Below are positions 33,078 to 41,791 of a stretch of DNA of 52,537 bases, in pieces. The stretch lies in contig CAAGBL010000096.1 of the NCBI GenBank assembly GCA_900768045.1, positions 1 to 52,537 on the forward strand, written 5' to 3'. Made by a program: the position numbers and the translations under genes. The stretch is from an uncultured Alistipes sp. (GTDB taxonomy: Bacteria; Bacteroidota; Bacteroidia; Bacteroidales; Rikenellaceae). Below the pieces are notes generated by a model, which worked only from the letters and a program-made list of their open reading frames with translations, was not told the DNA's origin and did no database searches. Every line of letters starts with the position of its first letter. Within the stretch, counting starts at the first letter, position 1.

Positions 33078-33791
33078 ATGACACTTAAAACTTTGTTTAG
33101 GCATGTTTGCTTGGCGCTTGTATTTATTATGGTGCTACCGCAGCGCTCCGAGGCGCAGATATCGTTCAAGTTCTGCGACTCTCTCGGAAGCTATAAGGTG
33201 CAGTTCACACCCTATCCCAATAGCGATATTCGTGCTAAGCAGTTGGGTAAGCCTCTTATTGGTGGCACTACCGAGCTACGCTTGGGTACTGCCTACTATC
33301 CGCTTACGCCGTCACGCTATCCCTTCAACCATTGGTGGGATCCGAGCTGCTATGCCCAGCAACTCGGCCCTGAGGATCAGGTGCGTATGCCCCGATGGTT
33401 CTCGCTTGGCGCTGAGGGTGGCTATTGGTTCAGGGATTGGCTATATGTCGGCGGTACGTTTGTCTGGACGGGTGGTTTCTCACGTATTGAGGAGTATCAC
33501 GTTCATAAGGTCTTGGGCTACTACAACTACGACAGCTTTACGCTCATGCCCCTTGTGCGCTTTGCATGGGTAAGGCAGGGTGTTGTGCAGCTCTATTCCG
33601 GCTTTGGTCTCGGCTTTAATATCGCCCGTGCCGAGGAGCCGCAACGTAGCTATGCCGAGGCTGTTGTGGCTTACGACGTTACTTTCTTGGGTATTAGCGT
33701 TGGCCGTAATCTCTTTGGTTATGTCGATGTGGGCGTTGGTCAGCGAGGCATCGTGAGTGTAGGTATGGGATATAGATTTAGTAATAAATAA
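33078..33791 (+). CDS. outer-membrane beta-barrel-like protein, 237 aa
   Basis: Signal peptide (cleavage after RSEA). The mature protein alternates aromatic and polar residues in strands of about 10 (WFSLGAEGGYWFRDWLYVGG, LVRFAWVRQGVVQLYSGFGL), ending in GIVSVGMGYRFSNK, a final strand with a penultimate aromatic typical of barrels inserted by BamA. About eight strands. First gene of a three-gene operon; the next barrel (33793-34527) has the same layout. Function not recognised. Confidence 0.72.
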   Translation: MTLKTLFRHVCLALVFIMVLPQRSEAQISFKFCDSLGSYKVQFTPYPNSDIRAKQLGKPLIGGTTELRLGTAYYPLTPSRYPFNHWWDPSCYAQQLGPEDQVRMPRWFSLGAEGGYWFRDWLYVGGTFVWTGGFSRIEEYHVHKVLGYYNYDSFTLMPLVRFAWVRQGVVQLYSGFGLGFNIARAEEPQRSYAEAVVAYDVTFLGISVGRNLFGYVDVGVGQRGIVSVGMGYRFSNK

Positions 33792-33792
33792 T

Positions 33793-34527
33793 ATGATGGT
33801 TATGAAGCGTCTACTAATATTGTTATTTGTAATAACGACAACCGTATGGTCGCTCTCAGCGCAGGTGGTAATCACTACCGATGAGTTAGGCGAGAATGTC
33901 TCGACATACACATCTGAGAACTATACGTCGTATGTCGAGAGCCAGACGAAGATGAATCAGGCGAAGTCGAGCTTGAATATTTCGTCGTTGGAGTGTAATA
34001 GCTCGTTGCAGGTGGGTGGTGGCCTACCAGGCTTGTGGCTTGCTGCAATGCTTGATATGTTTTGGACAGATTCCTCACTTGACTATTCCTACGATAATTC
34101 GCTCAGCGACAAGCTTGCTGGTCATCGCTACTATCACACCAAAGAGCGTATTGTTACGAGCCTCACGCTCGAATATAGCTATCGTGTGAAGAGGTGGCTC
34201 TCGCTTGGTGCTAAGGGCGCTGTGGGCTTTAGAACACGTGGCATTCGTAATAAGATAACCAACGACCTATTGTATCGTGAGAGTAGGGTTGCCACAACGC
34301 TTCTTTTCAACATGCGTTTCGACTGGTTGCATCGCCGCAATATTATGATGTACTCGTCGTTGGGTGTTGGCGTAGCCTCGATCTTTGACTATAACGACGG
34401 CATGGTATTTCCGATGTTCGATGCAACGTACGTAGGCCTTACTGCGGGTCGTAAGTTCTACTATTTCTTGGAGTGGGGTGCTGGCGCAAGTGGTACACTA
34501 CGCACAGGCATTGGTTGTAGATTTTAA
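33793..34527 (+). CDS. outer-membrane beta-barrel-like protein, 244 aa
   Basis: Signal peptide within MKRLLILLFVITTTVWSLSA; ATG 33802 (MKRLLIL) is as likely as 33793. Mature strands include LTLEYSYRVKRWLSLGAKGA and LTAGRKFYYFLEWGAGASG, ending TLRTGIGCRF with a terminal Phe, the BamA recognition ending. It begins 1 bp after the stop of the previous barrel. The two barrels have similar length and order but little direct sequence identity. A Gly-rich GGGLPGLWLAAMLDMFW segment (about 75-91) is unusual for a barrel. Confidence 0.7.
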   Translation: MMVMKRLLILLFVITTTVWSLSAQVVITTDELGENVSTYTSENYTSYVESQTKMNQAKSSLNISSLECNSSLQVGGGLPGLWLAAMLDMFWTDSSLDYSYDNSLSDKLAGHRYYHTKERIVTSLTLEYSYRVKRWLSLGAKGAVGFRTRGIRNKITNDLLYRESRVATTLLFNMRFDWLHRRNIMMYSSLGVGVASIFDYNDGMVFPMFDATYVGLTAGRKFYYFLEWGAGASGTLRTGIGCRF

Positions 34528-34532
34528 AAATT

Positions 34533-35312
34533 ATGGTTATGAAGAGGTTTCTAAATATCGCACTAATGGCACTGTTGACACTCCTTAGCGTGTCGTGTGT
34601 CCTTGATGATGAGTCGTCGAGATCGACAGAACTTTTGGCAACAACCCTTTGGCACTCCTCGAAGGAGCATATCAACATTGTGCGTGATGCTGTTGAGGAG
34701 GCTATACATATCGCAGAGCTTGCGAAGATTAGCGATGCTGATACTCAGGCCCAGTACCTTAGTCTTTACTTTCTTGATGCCACCTTCTCGGAGTATGACT
34801 ATGGCTACTCGATTACAAAAGTCACTAACTATAACACCCGAATTTCGTGGACTATTACGACTAATAACTGCGCCTTTGGCGAGGGCGAGTGGGTTATCCA
34901 GCGCTCGGGAGGTAGCTCTTATGAGTTAATAATTCGTCCTTGTACTTGTGGTAAGCTCGTTGCTGAGATGAAGTACTACAACGAGGCGCAGGTGTGCAAT
35001 GCCTTCCTTGAGTTTAGCTACGAGCTTATCGACGAGGCAGAGACTCCGTTCCCAGGTGTTGAGGCTTCGTACACGGGTAATATCGAGGTCTTAGATTCTG
35101 AGGAGAGTGCAAAATCACCACTGCACCTCACTATCGACATTAAGCAACCATTGTTCATTAGCGAGTACTACGGACTAATCGGTGGCGAGGTTGATATCGA
35201 GTGTGTTGATGAGCTCTATGGCTCTAAAGAGAGAATAAGCGTGGAGATATTCTTTGATCCTCGACGTGTGAATATCGAGTGTTATGGCGACTATTGGACA
35301 CTCTACGAATAG
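34533..35312 (+). CDS. lipoprotein of unknown function, 259 aa
   Basis: Lipobox LLSVSC (Cys about residue 22), mature CVLDDESSRS. The rest is beta-rich with two probable sandwich domains (about 60-150 and 170-259). The last gene of the three-gene operon with the two barrels, so it may be a partner that stays on the outer membrane. No family recognised. ATG 34533 and 34539 are both possible. Confidence 0.65.
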   Translation: MVMKRFLNIALMALLTLLSVSCVLDDESSRSTELLATTLWHSSKEHINIVRDAVEEAIHIAELAKISDADTQAQYLSLYFLDATFSEYDYGYSITKVTNYNTRISWTITTNNCAFGEGEWVIQRSGGSSYELIIRPCTCGKLVAEMKYYNEAQVCNAFLEFSYELIDEAETPFPGVEASYTGNIEVLDSEESAKSPLHLTIDIKQPLFISEYYGLIGGEVDIECVDELYGSKERISVEIFFDPRRVNIECYGDYWTLYE

Positions 35313-35333
35313 TGTAGCAGATAGCTAAATATG

Positions 35334-35376
35334 AAATAAATGCCAAAGCAGTTGTATGTTTTGGCATTTATTTGTA
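35334..35376 (+). terminator. terminator after the barrel-lipoprotein operon
   Basis: 14-bp perfect stem (35334-35347 with 35360-35373), ending in TTT. The -33 of the next promoter lies within its loop, so termination and the next start are interleaved. Confidence 0.78.
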
Positions 35377-35382
35377 TATTTG
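35352..35382 (+). promoter_or_regulatory. promoter of the flavoprotein operon
   Basis: TTG (35352-35354), 20 bp, TATATTTG (35375-35382). Leader about 35 nt to ATG 35420. Confidence 0.65.
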
Positions 35383-35419
35383 TACGTTAAACGAAAAACT
35401 ACGAAAAGCTCATATATAT

Positions 35420-36667
35420 ATGTACGATGTAATAGTTATTGGCGCAGGTGCCGCAGGACTTATGGCAGCGGGAACAGCCGCAATGAGTGGTAAGTCGGTG
35501 CTTCTTATGGAGAAGATGGAGAAGGCTGGTCGCAAAATCCGAATTACGGGTAAGGGTCGTTGCAACCTTACTAATGCACGTCCTGCCGAGGAGTTCTTGG
35601 AGAAGGTGCGCACCAATCAGGAGTTCTTCTCGGTGGCATTTGGCGAGTTTAACAACCGTGCTACTGTGCGCTTCTTCGAGCGTCAGGGTGTGAAGCTTGA
35701 AACCGAGCGTGGCGAGCGTGTATTCCCTAAGAGCGGTAAGGCGTGGGATATCGCTAACGCCCTCGTTGAGTTTTGCGAAGATAAGGGCGTGAAAATAGTG
35801 TATAAGACTCAGGTAACAGCTATCGAGACTATGGCTGGTAAGGTTACGGGTGTGCGTTATCGCAATGCCCGAGGCTTCGAGCGTCGTGAGGAGTGCGACA
35901 ATGTTATCGTGGCTACGGGTGGTGTTAGCTACCCATCTACTGGCTCTACGGGCGATGGCTATGACTTTGCTGCATCTGTAGGTCACTCTATCGAGCCTGT
36001 GCGCCCATCGCTAACGCCTCTTGTTACGTCGCACCCACAGCGTGAGTACCTTAATGGCTTGTTGCTTAAGAACGTAGGCGCTAAGCTATATATCGACAAT
36101 GAGCTTGTTCAGGAGGAGTTTGGCGAGCTCGGCTTTTCGGAGCGAGGTATCGAGGGCGCTGTTGCATTGCGCCTCAGCCGTGATGTGGTAGATGCCATCA
36201 TCGACGAGAAGCGTGTTAAGCTCATCGTAGACCTTAAGCCTGCCCTTGACGAGGAGACTTTGTTGGCACGTATCGACCGTGAAATTGCCGAGATGTCGTC
36301 ATCGGAGTTCTTCTCTGAGCTGTTGCGCAAGCTTGTACCTAAGCAGATGGTGGTGCCCTTGGCTAAGGAGGTCGACTTTCACTCTAAGACATATGTGGGT
36401 AAGCTTACCGACACCGAGAAGCAGCGCCTTGTGAAGATTCTTAAGGGCATGGCATTCCCTATTACGGACTACGCTCCATTCCAGTATGCTATTGTCACAG
36501 CGGGTGGCGTAAGCTGCGACGAGGTGAATAAATACACTATGGAGTCTATGAAGGTTAAGGGCTTGTATTTCGCTGGCGAGGTATTGGATATTGATGCTAA
36601 TACAGGTGGCTACAACATGCAGATAGCCTTCTCAACAGGTCGTCTTGCGGGACAACTCAAAAAGTAG
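35420..36667 (+). CDS. HI0933/BaiN-family NAD(P)/FAD-dependent oxidoreductase
   Basis: 415 aa. The start MYDVIVIGAGAAGLMAAG contains the FAD-binding GxGxxG; GRKIRITGKGRCNLTNA and the late ANTGGYNMQIAFSTGRLAG are typical of the HI0933 family. The long frame to 35372 begins with a TTG inside the promoter region, so I use ATG 35420. Cytoplasmic flavoprotein; exact substrate unclear. First gene of a three-gene operon. Confidence 0.88.
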   Translation: MYDVIVIGAGAAGLMAAGTAAMSGKSVLLMEKMEKAGRKIRITGKGRCNLTNARPAEEFLEKVRTNQEFFSVAFGEFNNRATVRFFERQGVKLETERGERVFPKSGKAWDIANALVEFCEDKGVKIVYKTQVTAIETMAGKVTGVRYRNARGFERREECDNVIVATGGVSYPSTGSTGDGYDFAASVGHSIEPVRPSLTPLVTSHPQREYLNGLLLKNVGAKLYIDNELVQEEFGELGFSERGIEGAVALRLSRDVVDAIIDEKRVKLIVDLKPALDEETLLARIDREIAEMSSSEFFSELLRKLVPKQMVVPLAKEVDFHSKTYVGKLTDTEKQRLVKILKGMAFPITDYAPFQYAIVTAGGVSCDEVNKYTMESMKVKGLYFAGEVLDIDANTGGYNMQIAFSTGRLAGQLKK

Positions 36668-36670
36668 GAT

Positions 36671-37183
36671 ATGAAGCGCTCAGGACGAACACTTAAGCAG
36701 CGACTATACGGCATTAAGCATGTCGGTAGCTATCTCTGTCGTGCTCGTTATTTCCGTGGTCATGGGGTGCATTCGCCCTATATCTACTCGATTGTGCGCC
36801 ATGTATTCATGTCCTCGAAGCTAAATACCGAGCATCGTGACCTCTACAATGCACTCTTAACGTGCGATGTGCCAAAACGCCGTGCTACGGAGCTTCAAAA
36901 CCTCGTGGCGCACTGCAACTATGCGTCGTGGAGCATCGATAACCTTAAGGAGTGCGACATGCTCGTTGCTACAATGAATACTACCTACGACTATCTCGAC
37001 GCTTATGCCTCTTATGCCCGAGAGAGGGGCATTACGCTATGTATCATGCGCCCATATAATAATGCCGAGCGTTGGGCTGTGTGTAGCAGAATCATCGAGG
37101 AGCACCAGTCAACAACTGTCGACAATCGAGGTTACCTCCTCGTATTTAATAACCATCTACCAAAGCAACGTTTCCGACTATGA
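36671..37183 (+). CDS. uncharacterised protein, probable degenerate methyltransferase relative
   Basis: 170 aa. The N-terminal block RYFRGHGVHSPYIYSIVRHV resembles the start of a Bacteroidetes SAM-dependent methyltransferase (pattern K-HG-HSPF), but the protein is shorter and the GxGxG SAM loop is not seen. The C-terminal part has a Rossmann-like strand-helix pattern (ITLCIMRPYNNAERWAVCSR). It ends ATGA-overlapping with the adenosyltransferase gene. It may be a non-catalytic relic or a partner. Confidence 0.6.
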   Translation: MKRSGRTLKQRLYGIKHVGSYLCRARYFRGHGVHSPYIYSIVRHVFMSSKLNTEHRDLYNALLTCDVPKRRATELQNLVAHCNYASWSIDNLKECDMLVATMNTTYDYLDAYASYARERGITLCIMRPYNNAERWAVCSRIIEEHQSTTVDNRGYLLVFNNHLPKQRFRL

Positions 37184-37731
37184 AAATCTATACTAAGACT
37201 GGCGACAATGGCACCACTTCGCTTATTGGTGGCGAGCGTGTTGCTAAGTACGACCTTCGTGTTGAGGCATACGGCTCTGTTGATGAGTTAACTGCCTTTA
37301 TTGCCCTGCTTGCCGATAAGCTCGTCGATGATGAGCGTACCGAGCACCTTGCCACTGAGCTACAGACTATCGAGTGTAGGCTCATGACCGTTGCGGCACT
37401 CTTGGCTGTGGGCCAAGGAGGCGAGGGTAAGGTCGCTCCAATTACCGAGGAGCATATTGCTGAGCTCGAGCAAGCTATTGATAGGTATCAGGCTGAGCTA
37501 ACGCCAATTACTAAGTTTACTATCCCTGGTGGCCATCGTGCTTGCTCATTATGTCACGTTTGCCGTACCGTATGTCGTCGTTCAGAGCGCGCAGCGTTGC
37601 GTGCAGCCACCGAGTATCCGATAGATAGTGGCGCTACTCGCTATCTCAACCGCCTTTCGGATTATCTCTATACTTTAGGAAGAGTTCTAACTGAAAGACT
37701 AAAGGTAACGGAAACCCTCTGGATTCCTTAA
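37180..37731 (+). CDS. pduO: PduO-type ATP:cob(I)alamin adenosyltransferase
   Basis: 183 aa. MKIYTKTGDNGTTSLIGGER is the ATP-binding start; YGSVDELTAFIA and SERAALRAA match the PduO-type family. It adds the adenosyl group to cob(I)alamin/cobinamide to give the B12 coenzyme. Start overlaps the previous gene by 4 bp. Followed by a strong terminator. Confidence 0.9.
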   Translation: MKIYTKTGDNGTTSLIGGERVAKYDLRVEAYGSVDELTAFIALLADKLVDDERTEHLATELQTIECRLMTVAALLAVGQGGEGKVAPITEEHIAELEQAIDRYQAELTPITKFTIPGGHRACSLCHVCRTVCRRSERAALRAATEYPIDSGATRYLNRLSDYLYTLGRVLTERLKVTETLWIP

Positions 37732-37740
37732 TGATAAATA

Positions 37741-37772
37741 AAAATGCCAACCCATGAGGTTGGCATTTTTTT
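37741..37772. terminator. terminator between pduO and the GH2-like gene
   Basis: 12-bp perfect stem (37741-37752 with 37758-37769), loop CATGA, then T run; A run on the left serves the convergent gene. Confidence 0.88.
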
Positions 37773-37775
37773 GTT

Positions 37776-39071
37776 CTATTTATGGTAGTCGCTGTTCCAC
37801 TCTCTGCCGCCGTCGAGGTAGATGACGGGGCGGTCGCCAGCAACTCTCTTTAGGGCAAGGTAGCTCTCGTAGAGGGCGATGCCATTAGAGCTATCGTCAG
37901 CAAGGAAGTAGGCGATAACCGAGGGGTGGCGACGAGTGGTGTAGTACATCTGCATAGTGCGGTCTACATACTCCTTACGCCATGCTGGGTTATTCGAGGG
38001 GTTGCCGCCACGCCTACGTGATGTGCCTGATGACGATGAGTTGATAGGTGCTGTGATGGCTACATATATGCCATTATCGTCGCAAAAGTTTAGGAGCTCC
38101 TCGCTCACGCAGCCCGCAGTAAAGCGTATTGCGTAGTTGCCCTTCTGCATCTCATCTCTTAGCTTATCAAGCGTAGCATTTGGCGATAGCTCACACCACA
38201 CGATACTCTCCTCGACGTTATTGATATAGAATTTGTTGTTCTCGAACTTAAGCTCACGCAGGGCTACGGGAAACTCGTAAAACTCGACATCACGACCAGC
38301 AATGCGGTTTTTGAGCATTAGGCGTACTTGGTTGGCACTGCCTCGGCTCCAAAGCATAGAGTCGGGCACGGCAACGCCAAAGCGCATGGTGTCGGTCTGG
38401 TACATGCCGAGCCAGACCTCACGCTTGCCTCCGTCAAGACGAATGGTGTCGTTAAGGTAGAGCTCGTAGTATAGTGTCGATGTCTTGTCGCCCATTGTCT
38501 CATTGCGCATGACAACCTCGAAGTTGCTGTTCACAATGCCCATGCCGCCAATCTCTGCACTCCACGAGATGTCACGTATGCGCACACGTGGCTGCGAGAT
38601 GATATAGACACGGGGTGTTGCTCCCGAGCGCTCAAAGCACTCGATTTTTTCGGTTGTGGCGCTGCCTAAGAGGCGTAGCTCTACATTGTTGCTATCCTCA
38701 CGAGAGATCTTTGTGATGTTGTACTCGGCGCTGGCAAAGCCATTTGTCGAGCTACCAGCCAACTTACCATTAATATATACCTCGTATGGCTGCTCTGCAC
38801 CCTCTACACGTAGAAATACCTGGCGCTCGAGCCACGAGAAGGGGAATGTAAACTTGCCCTTGAGTCTTCCCTCGTCACTCTGCTCCCACTCTGTGATGGG
38901 CTGCATATATCGTTGGCGCTCCATGCCTCGGTTGTGAGCGTCGTTAGCTGTAGGGTAGGCGATAAGACGTGTACGGTAGCCCTCATATTCTGTCGGCTGC
39001 TCAGCATGTAAGGCTGCGGGGAGCATGATACAAAGTGCCAATAAGCAGGCTATCTTCCTATATTTTACCAT
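37776..39071 (-). CDS. GH2-like protein without a complete catalytic domain
   Basis: 431 aa, signal peptide (cleavage after HAE). Residues about 30-145 (WEQSDEGRLKGKFTFPFSW, VFLRVEGAEQPYEVYINGK) match the sugar-binding jelly-roll of GH2 enzymes, 155-275 the Ig-like domain (RVRIRDISWSAEIG), and 280-431 only the first part of a TIM barrel. The barrel stops after LADDSSNGIALYESYL and IYLDGG, so the usual late catalytic Glu pair cannot be present. It is the last gene of the OstA/SurA operon, 2 bp after ostA-like. Probably a binding protein or an unusual pseudoenzyme. Confidence 0.7.
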   Translation of the reverse strand: MVKYRKIACLLALCIMLPAALHAEQPTEYEGYRTRLIAYPTANDAHNRGMERQRYMQPITEWEQSDEGRLKGKFTFPFSWLERQVFLRVEGAEQPYEVYINGKLAGSSTNGFASAEYNITKISREDSNNVELRLLGSATTEKIECFERSGATPRVYIISQPRVRIRDISWSAEIGGMGIVNSNFEVVMRNETMGDKTSTLYYELYLNDTIRLDGGKREVWLGMYQTDTMRFGVAVPDSMLWSRGSANQVRLMLKNRIAGRDVEFYEFPVALRELKFENNKFYINNVEESIVWCELSPNATLDKLRDEMQKGNYAIRFTAGCVSEELLNFCDDNGIYVAITAPINSSSSGTSRRRGGNPSNNPAWRKEYVDRTMQMYYTTRRHPSVIAYFLADDSSNGIALYESYLALKRVAGDRPVIYLDGGREWNSDYHK

Positions 39072-39073
39072 AT

Positions 39074-41785
39074 CTATTTACGTCTGTATTTATATGATGG
39101 ACATGAGTTGCGCCACTCGATAATGTCGGGATTAAGCTTATCGTTTCTATCCTTCCACATGCGATTCTCTGTTAGGCGACGGCGGTCGTAGTCGATACGC
39201 TCCATGATAGGGAATGTAGGCTTTCGAAGTGTGGCCACGCCCTCACGATTTGACTCACGTATGCGTCTGTCACATATCGATATGCGTGATGGACGTTTTT
39301 CGCTAAACCACTCAAAGCCATCGAGTCTGCGCTTCTGTGTCTCTGGAACCATGCTCATAGGGTAGAGCACATACTCGGGATTCTGCTTATAGGCAATCTT
39401 CTCTATCTCGCCATCAGTAAGGTAGAAGCTTATAGACGAGCTCTCGATATACATTAGCCCCGTAACCTCGGTGCTCTCCTCGTCGTCCTGTAGGAAGTAT
39501 ATTGTTTGAGCATTACCATCTACGTCGTTGCGATATACCTGACCATCGCTAAAGAAGGTTGTCATATCCTTACCCTTTACCTGGTTGTAGTAGGTGGTGT
39601 CAATCTCGATACCCATTATAGGATCCCCCATGAAGTGCGCCTTGCTGATTTTCTGGCGCTCAGTATGTATATGTGCCGAGTCTGAGATTATTTGGTTGTT
39701 GTCGTTCCACAATACCGGTTCACGATACATGCGAATTATCGAGTCGGTATTGAGTACCACCAACGAGTCGCACGCCATTTGTGATGCCGACCTAAACATT
39801 CTTACATTGCGATAAGCCTTAATCATCTTGTAGACGCTATCGGCAGGGAATACCACCTCGGTAGGTATTGTATCCAGCATTGTTGAGTCACGCTGCAATG
39901 AGTCACGCTGGTTGTTTAGCGAGTCGATTGGAGATATTGTATCTCTCTCTTCTCGAGGCTCCGACATGGTCATAAATAGGGTGTCGTTAGGATCATAGTC
40001 CTCGCCCTTGTATACTCTACCACGCTTTAGTGCTCGAGCCTTTGCCTTGTCAATCTTCTGACGGCGGCGCTGCTCTGCCTTTATCTTCATGCGCTCAATG
40101 CGGGCCTTCTCCTCGTCGGCAAGACGTGAACTGCGCTCGATACGCTCAGCGATGATGGTGTCAATCTTCATCTTGAGCAATGAGTCACGTATATGCTGTA
40201 TTGAGTCGAGCTTAATCTGCTCGAGCGAGTCGAGCGAGTCACGCACAGCACGCTCACGAGCCTTTATGGAGTCACGCAACGCCTTGCGCTCCATCTTCGC
40301 ACGACGACGTAGCTGCTTTGGCGTATACTTTATTGTGTCGCTCGATATAGTGTCGGTCTGAAGGATAGTGTCGGCTGTTGGTAGGGTATCGATGATAGCC
40401 TCCTCTGCACTGGCAATGCTATCTAAGCCCTCAGCAATAATCTCTTGCGCTGGCTCTCGTCTATCTGATCGCTCCTTGGCAAGAGAGTCACGCTGCATCG
40501 CCATATCACGCTTTGCATCTCTGCTAGCCTTGCTCTCCTTGCTGTCGTGACTTGGCTGTGTTGCTCCAGACATGATGCTTTGCTCACGCTCCTTACCCTC
40601 CTTACTCTCTTTACCCTCATTGCTCTCTGGCTTCGGCTCTCTCTTGTCGCTCTTTGCTATCTCCTCTTCTCTCTGCTTTGCCTCCTCTTTCGACATCGGG
40701 TTGTCGGTTGCTGTAGAGTCGCTCTTTGTTGGTTCTGGAGGGAGTACAGCTATGGTGTACATCCACAACGTGTCGGCAGCAAGATATATCGAGTCGCTAA
40801 GCTCTGGATCGTAGTTTATCATCGAGGGACGACGAGTGAAGAAGGCGTTTCCTGGCTCGTCCCACCACTCGGCATAGTCGGCAAATCCAAGAATCTTCTG
40901 TGTGGTGTCATCGACCTGAATATTGCGGCGAGCGATGATGTGGCCATCGGTGCGATAATACATGATTGAGTCGCTCCATACCTCACGCTCAGGCTGTAGA
41001 AGATAGGACTTACGAGTGAGGTGGTGTAGGTCACTCTCCTTAGTGTATGTTCCCTCCTGAGTGTTTAGGTATTCATCATTCTGATTCCAAATATGGGTGT
41101 TTGTAAAGTATTGAGCGTCTTCGGTTTGGGTGTTAAATATTACCGAGTCGCTGAGTATCTCGTAGTCATTATTGCGCATCTGCACACGAGTAATAGCCTT
41201 TAGCTCATGTGTCTTTGTGTTGTAGAAACCACGCTCAGCCTCAAGTAGGTTATCCTCTTTCTCGACATAGCAGCCACCGCTGAACTCACCCTCCGACTTT
41301 GCTGTGTTAAACTTACACTGGTAGGTGTACATCACAGCATCCTCATCAACAATCTTTACAAGCTTAGAGAATACCTTTGCTGTATTATTGTTTCGGTTGT
41401 ATTCGGCACGTTCGCCATAGATGTATGTGGTATTCTGATTAATCAGCACATTGCCGAAGCACTCAAAACTCTGATTTGAGTAGCGCACGGCACTATCTGC
41501 CAAGATTACAGCGCCGTTATGGTGCGCTGCAAAGTTGCCGACAAGGATAAATATTGTCGAGTCGCCCTTCTCTATGAGGTAGCTATCGTCGGCCGTCATA
41601 TCCACCATGCGCCTATCCTCGCTGTTTTTAGGCTTCTGAACATTGGGCTTCGTGTTGCTCGACTCTGTAACTTTTGGTTCGGGGCTTATTGAGTAACGCA
41701 CAAACATCTTTCCGCTTGCAGCATAGAGGAAGGCTCCCGCCACAAGCATCACGATAATAAGTGCTGTTATATTTTTACGATGCAT
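39074..41785 (-). CDS. OstA-like (LptA/LptD-type) outer-membrane biogenesis protein
   Basis: 903 aa with an N-terminal membrane/signal segment (about 7-25). Residues about 60-340 are OstA-like repeats (GAVILADSAVRYSNQSFECF, IYGERAEYNRNNNTAKVFSK), the jelly-roll that shields lipid A in LPS transport. A charged Lys/Glu/Asp/Ser/Arg region follows (about 360-640; KEEAKQREEEIAKSDKREPK), largely coiled or disordered with many RDSL-type units. A second OstA-type region is at about 660-870 (ADSVYKMIKAYRNVRMFRS). It sits between the SurA-like genes and a GH2-like gene. Length is greater than LptA because of the charged insertion. Confidence 0.82.
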   Translation of the reverse strand: MHRKNITALIIVMLVAGAFLYAASGKMFVRYSISPEPKVTESSNTKPNVQKPKNSEDRRMVDMTADDSYLIEKGDSTIFILVGNFAAHHNGAVILADSAVRYSNQSFECFGNVLINQNTTYIYGERAEYNRNNNTAKVFSKLVKIVDEDAVMYTYQCKFNTAKSEGEFSGGCYVEKEDNLLEAERGFYNTKTHELKAITRVQMRNNDYEILSDSVIFNTQTEDAQYFTNTHIWNQNDEYLNTQEGTYTKESDLHHLTRKSYLLQPEREVWSDSIMYYRTDGHIIARRNIQVDDTTQKILGFADYAEWWDEPGNAFFTRRPSMINYDPELSDSIYLAADTLWMYTIAVLPPEPTKSDSTATDNPMSKEEAKQREEEIAKSDKREPKPESNEGKESKEGKEREQSIMSGATQPSHDSKESKASRDAKRDMAMQRDSLAKERSDRREPAQEIIAEGLDSIASAEEAIIDTLPTADTILQTDTISSDTIKYTPKQLRRRAKMERKALRDSIKARERAVRDSLDSLEQIKLDSIQHIRDSLLKMKIDTIIAERIERSSRLADEEKARIERMKIKAEQRRRQKIDKAKARALKRGRVYKGEDYDPNDTLFMTMSEPREERDTISPIDSLNNQRDSLQRDSTMLDTIPTEVVFPADSVYKMIKAYRNVRMFRSASQMACDSLVVLNTDSIIRMYREPVLWNDNNQIISDSAHIHTERQKISKAHFMGDPIMGIEIDTTYYNQVKGKDMTTFFSDGQVYRNDVDGNAQTIYFLQDDEESTEVTGLMYIESSSISFYLTDGEIEKIAYKQNPEYVLYPMSMVPETQKRRLDGFEWFSEKRPSRISICDRRIRESNREGVATLRKPTFPIMERIDYDRRRLTENRMWKDRNDKLNPDIIEWRNSCPSYKYRRK

Positions 41786-41791
41786 GCTGTA

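Noticed and set aside
35399..35986. 195-aa minus-strand open frame opposite the HI0933-type gene
   Set aside because: Antisense shadow; no motif or promoter.
40547..40969. 140-aa plus-strand open frame opposite the OstA-like gene
   Set aside because: Antisense shadow of the low-complexity region; its Leu/Ser-rich composition follows from the opposite charged repeats.
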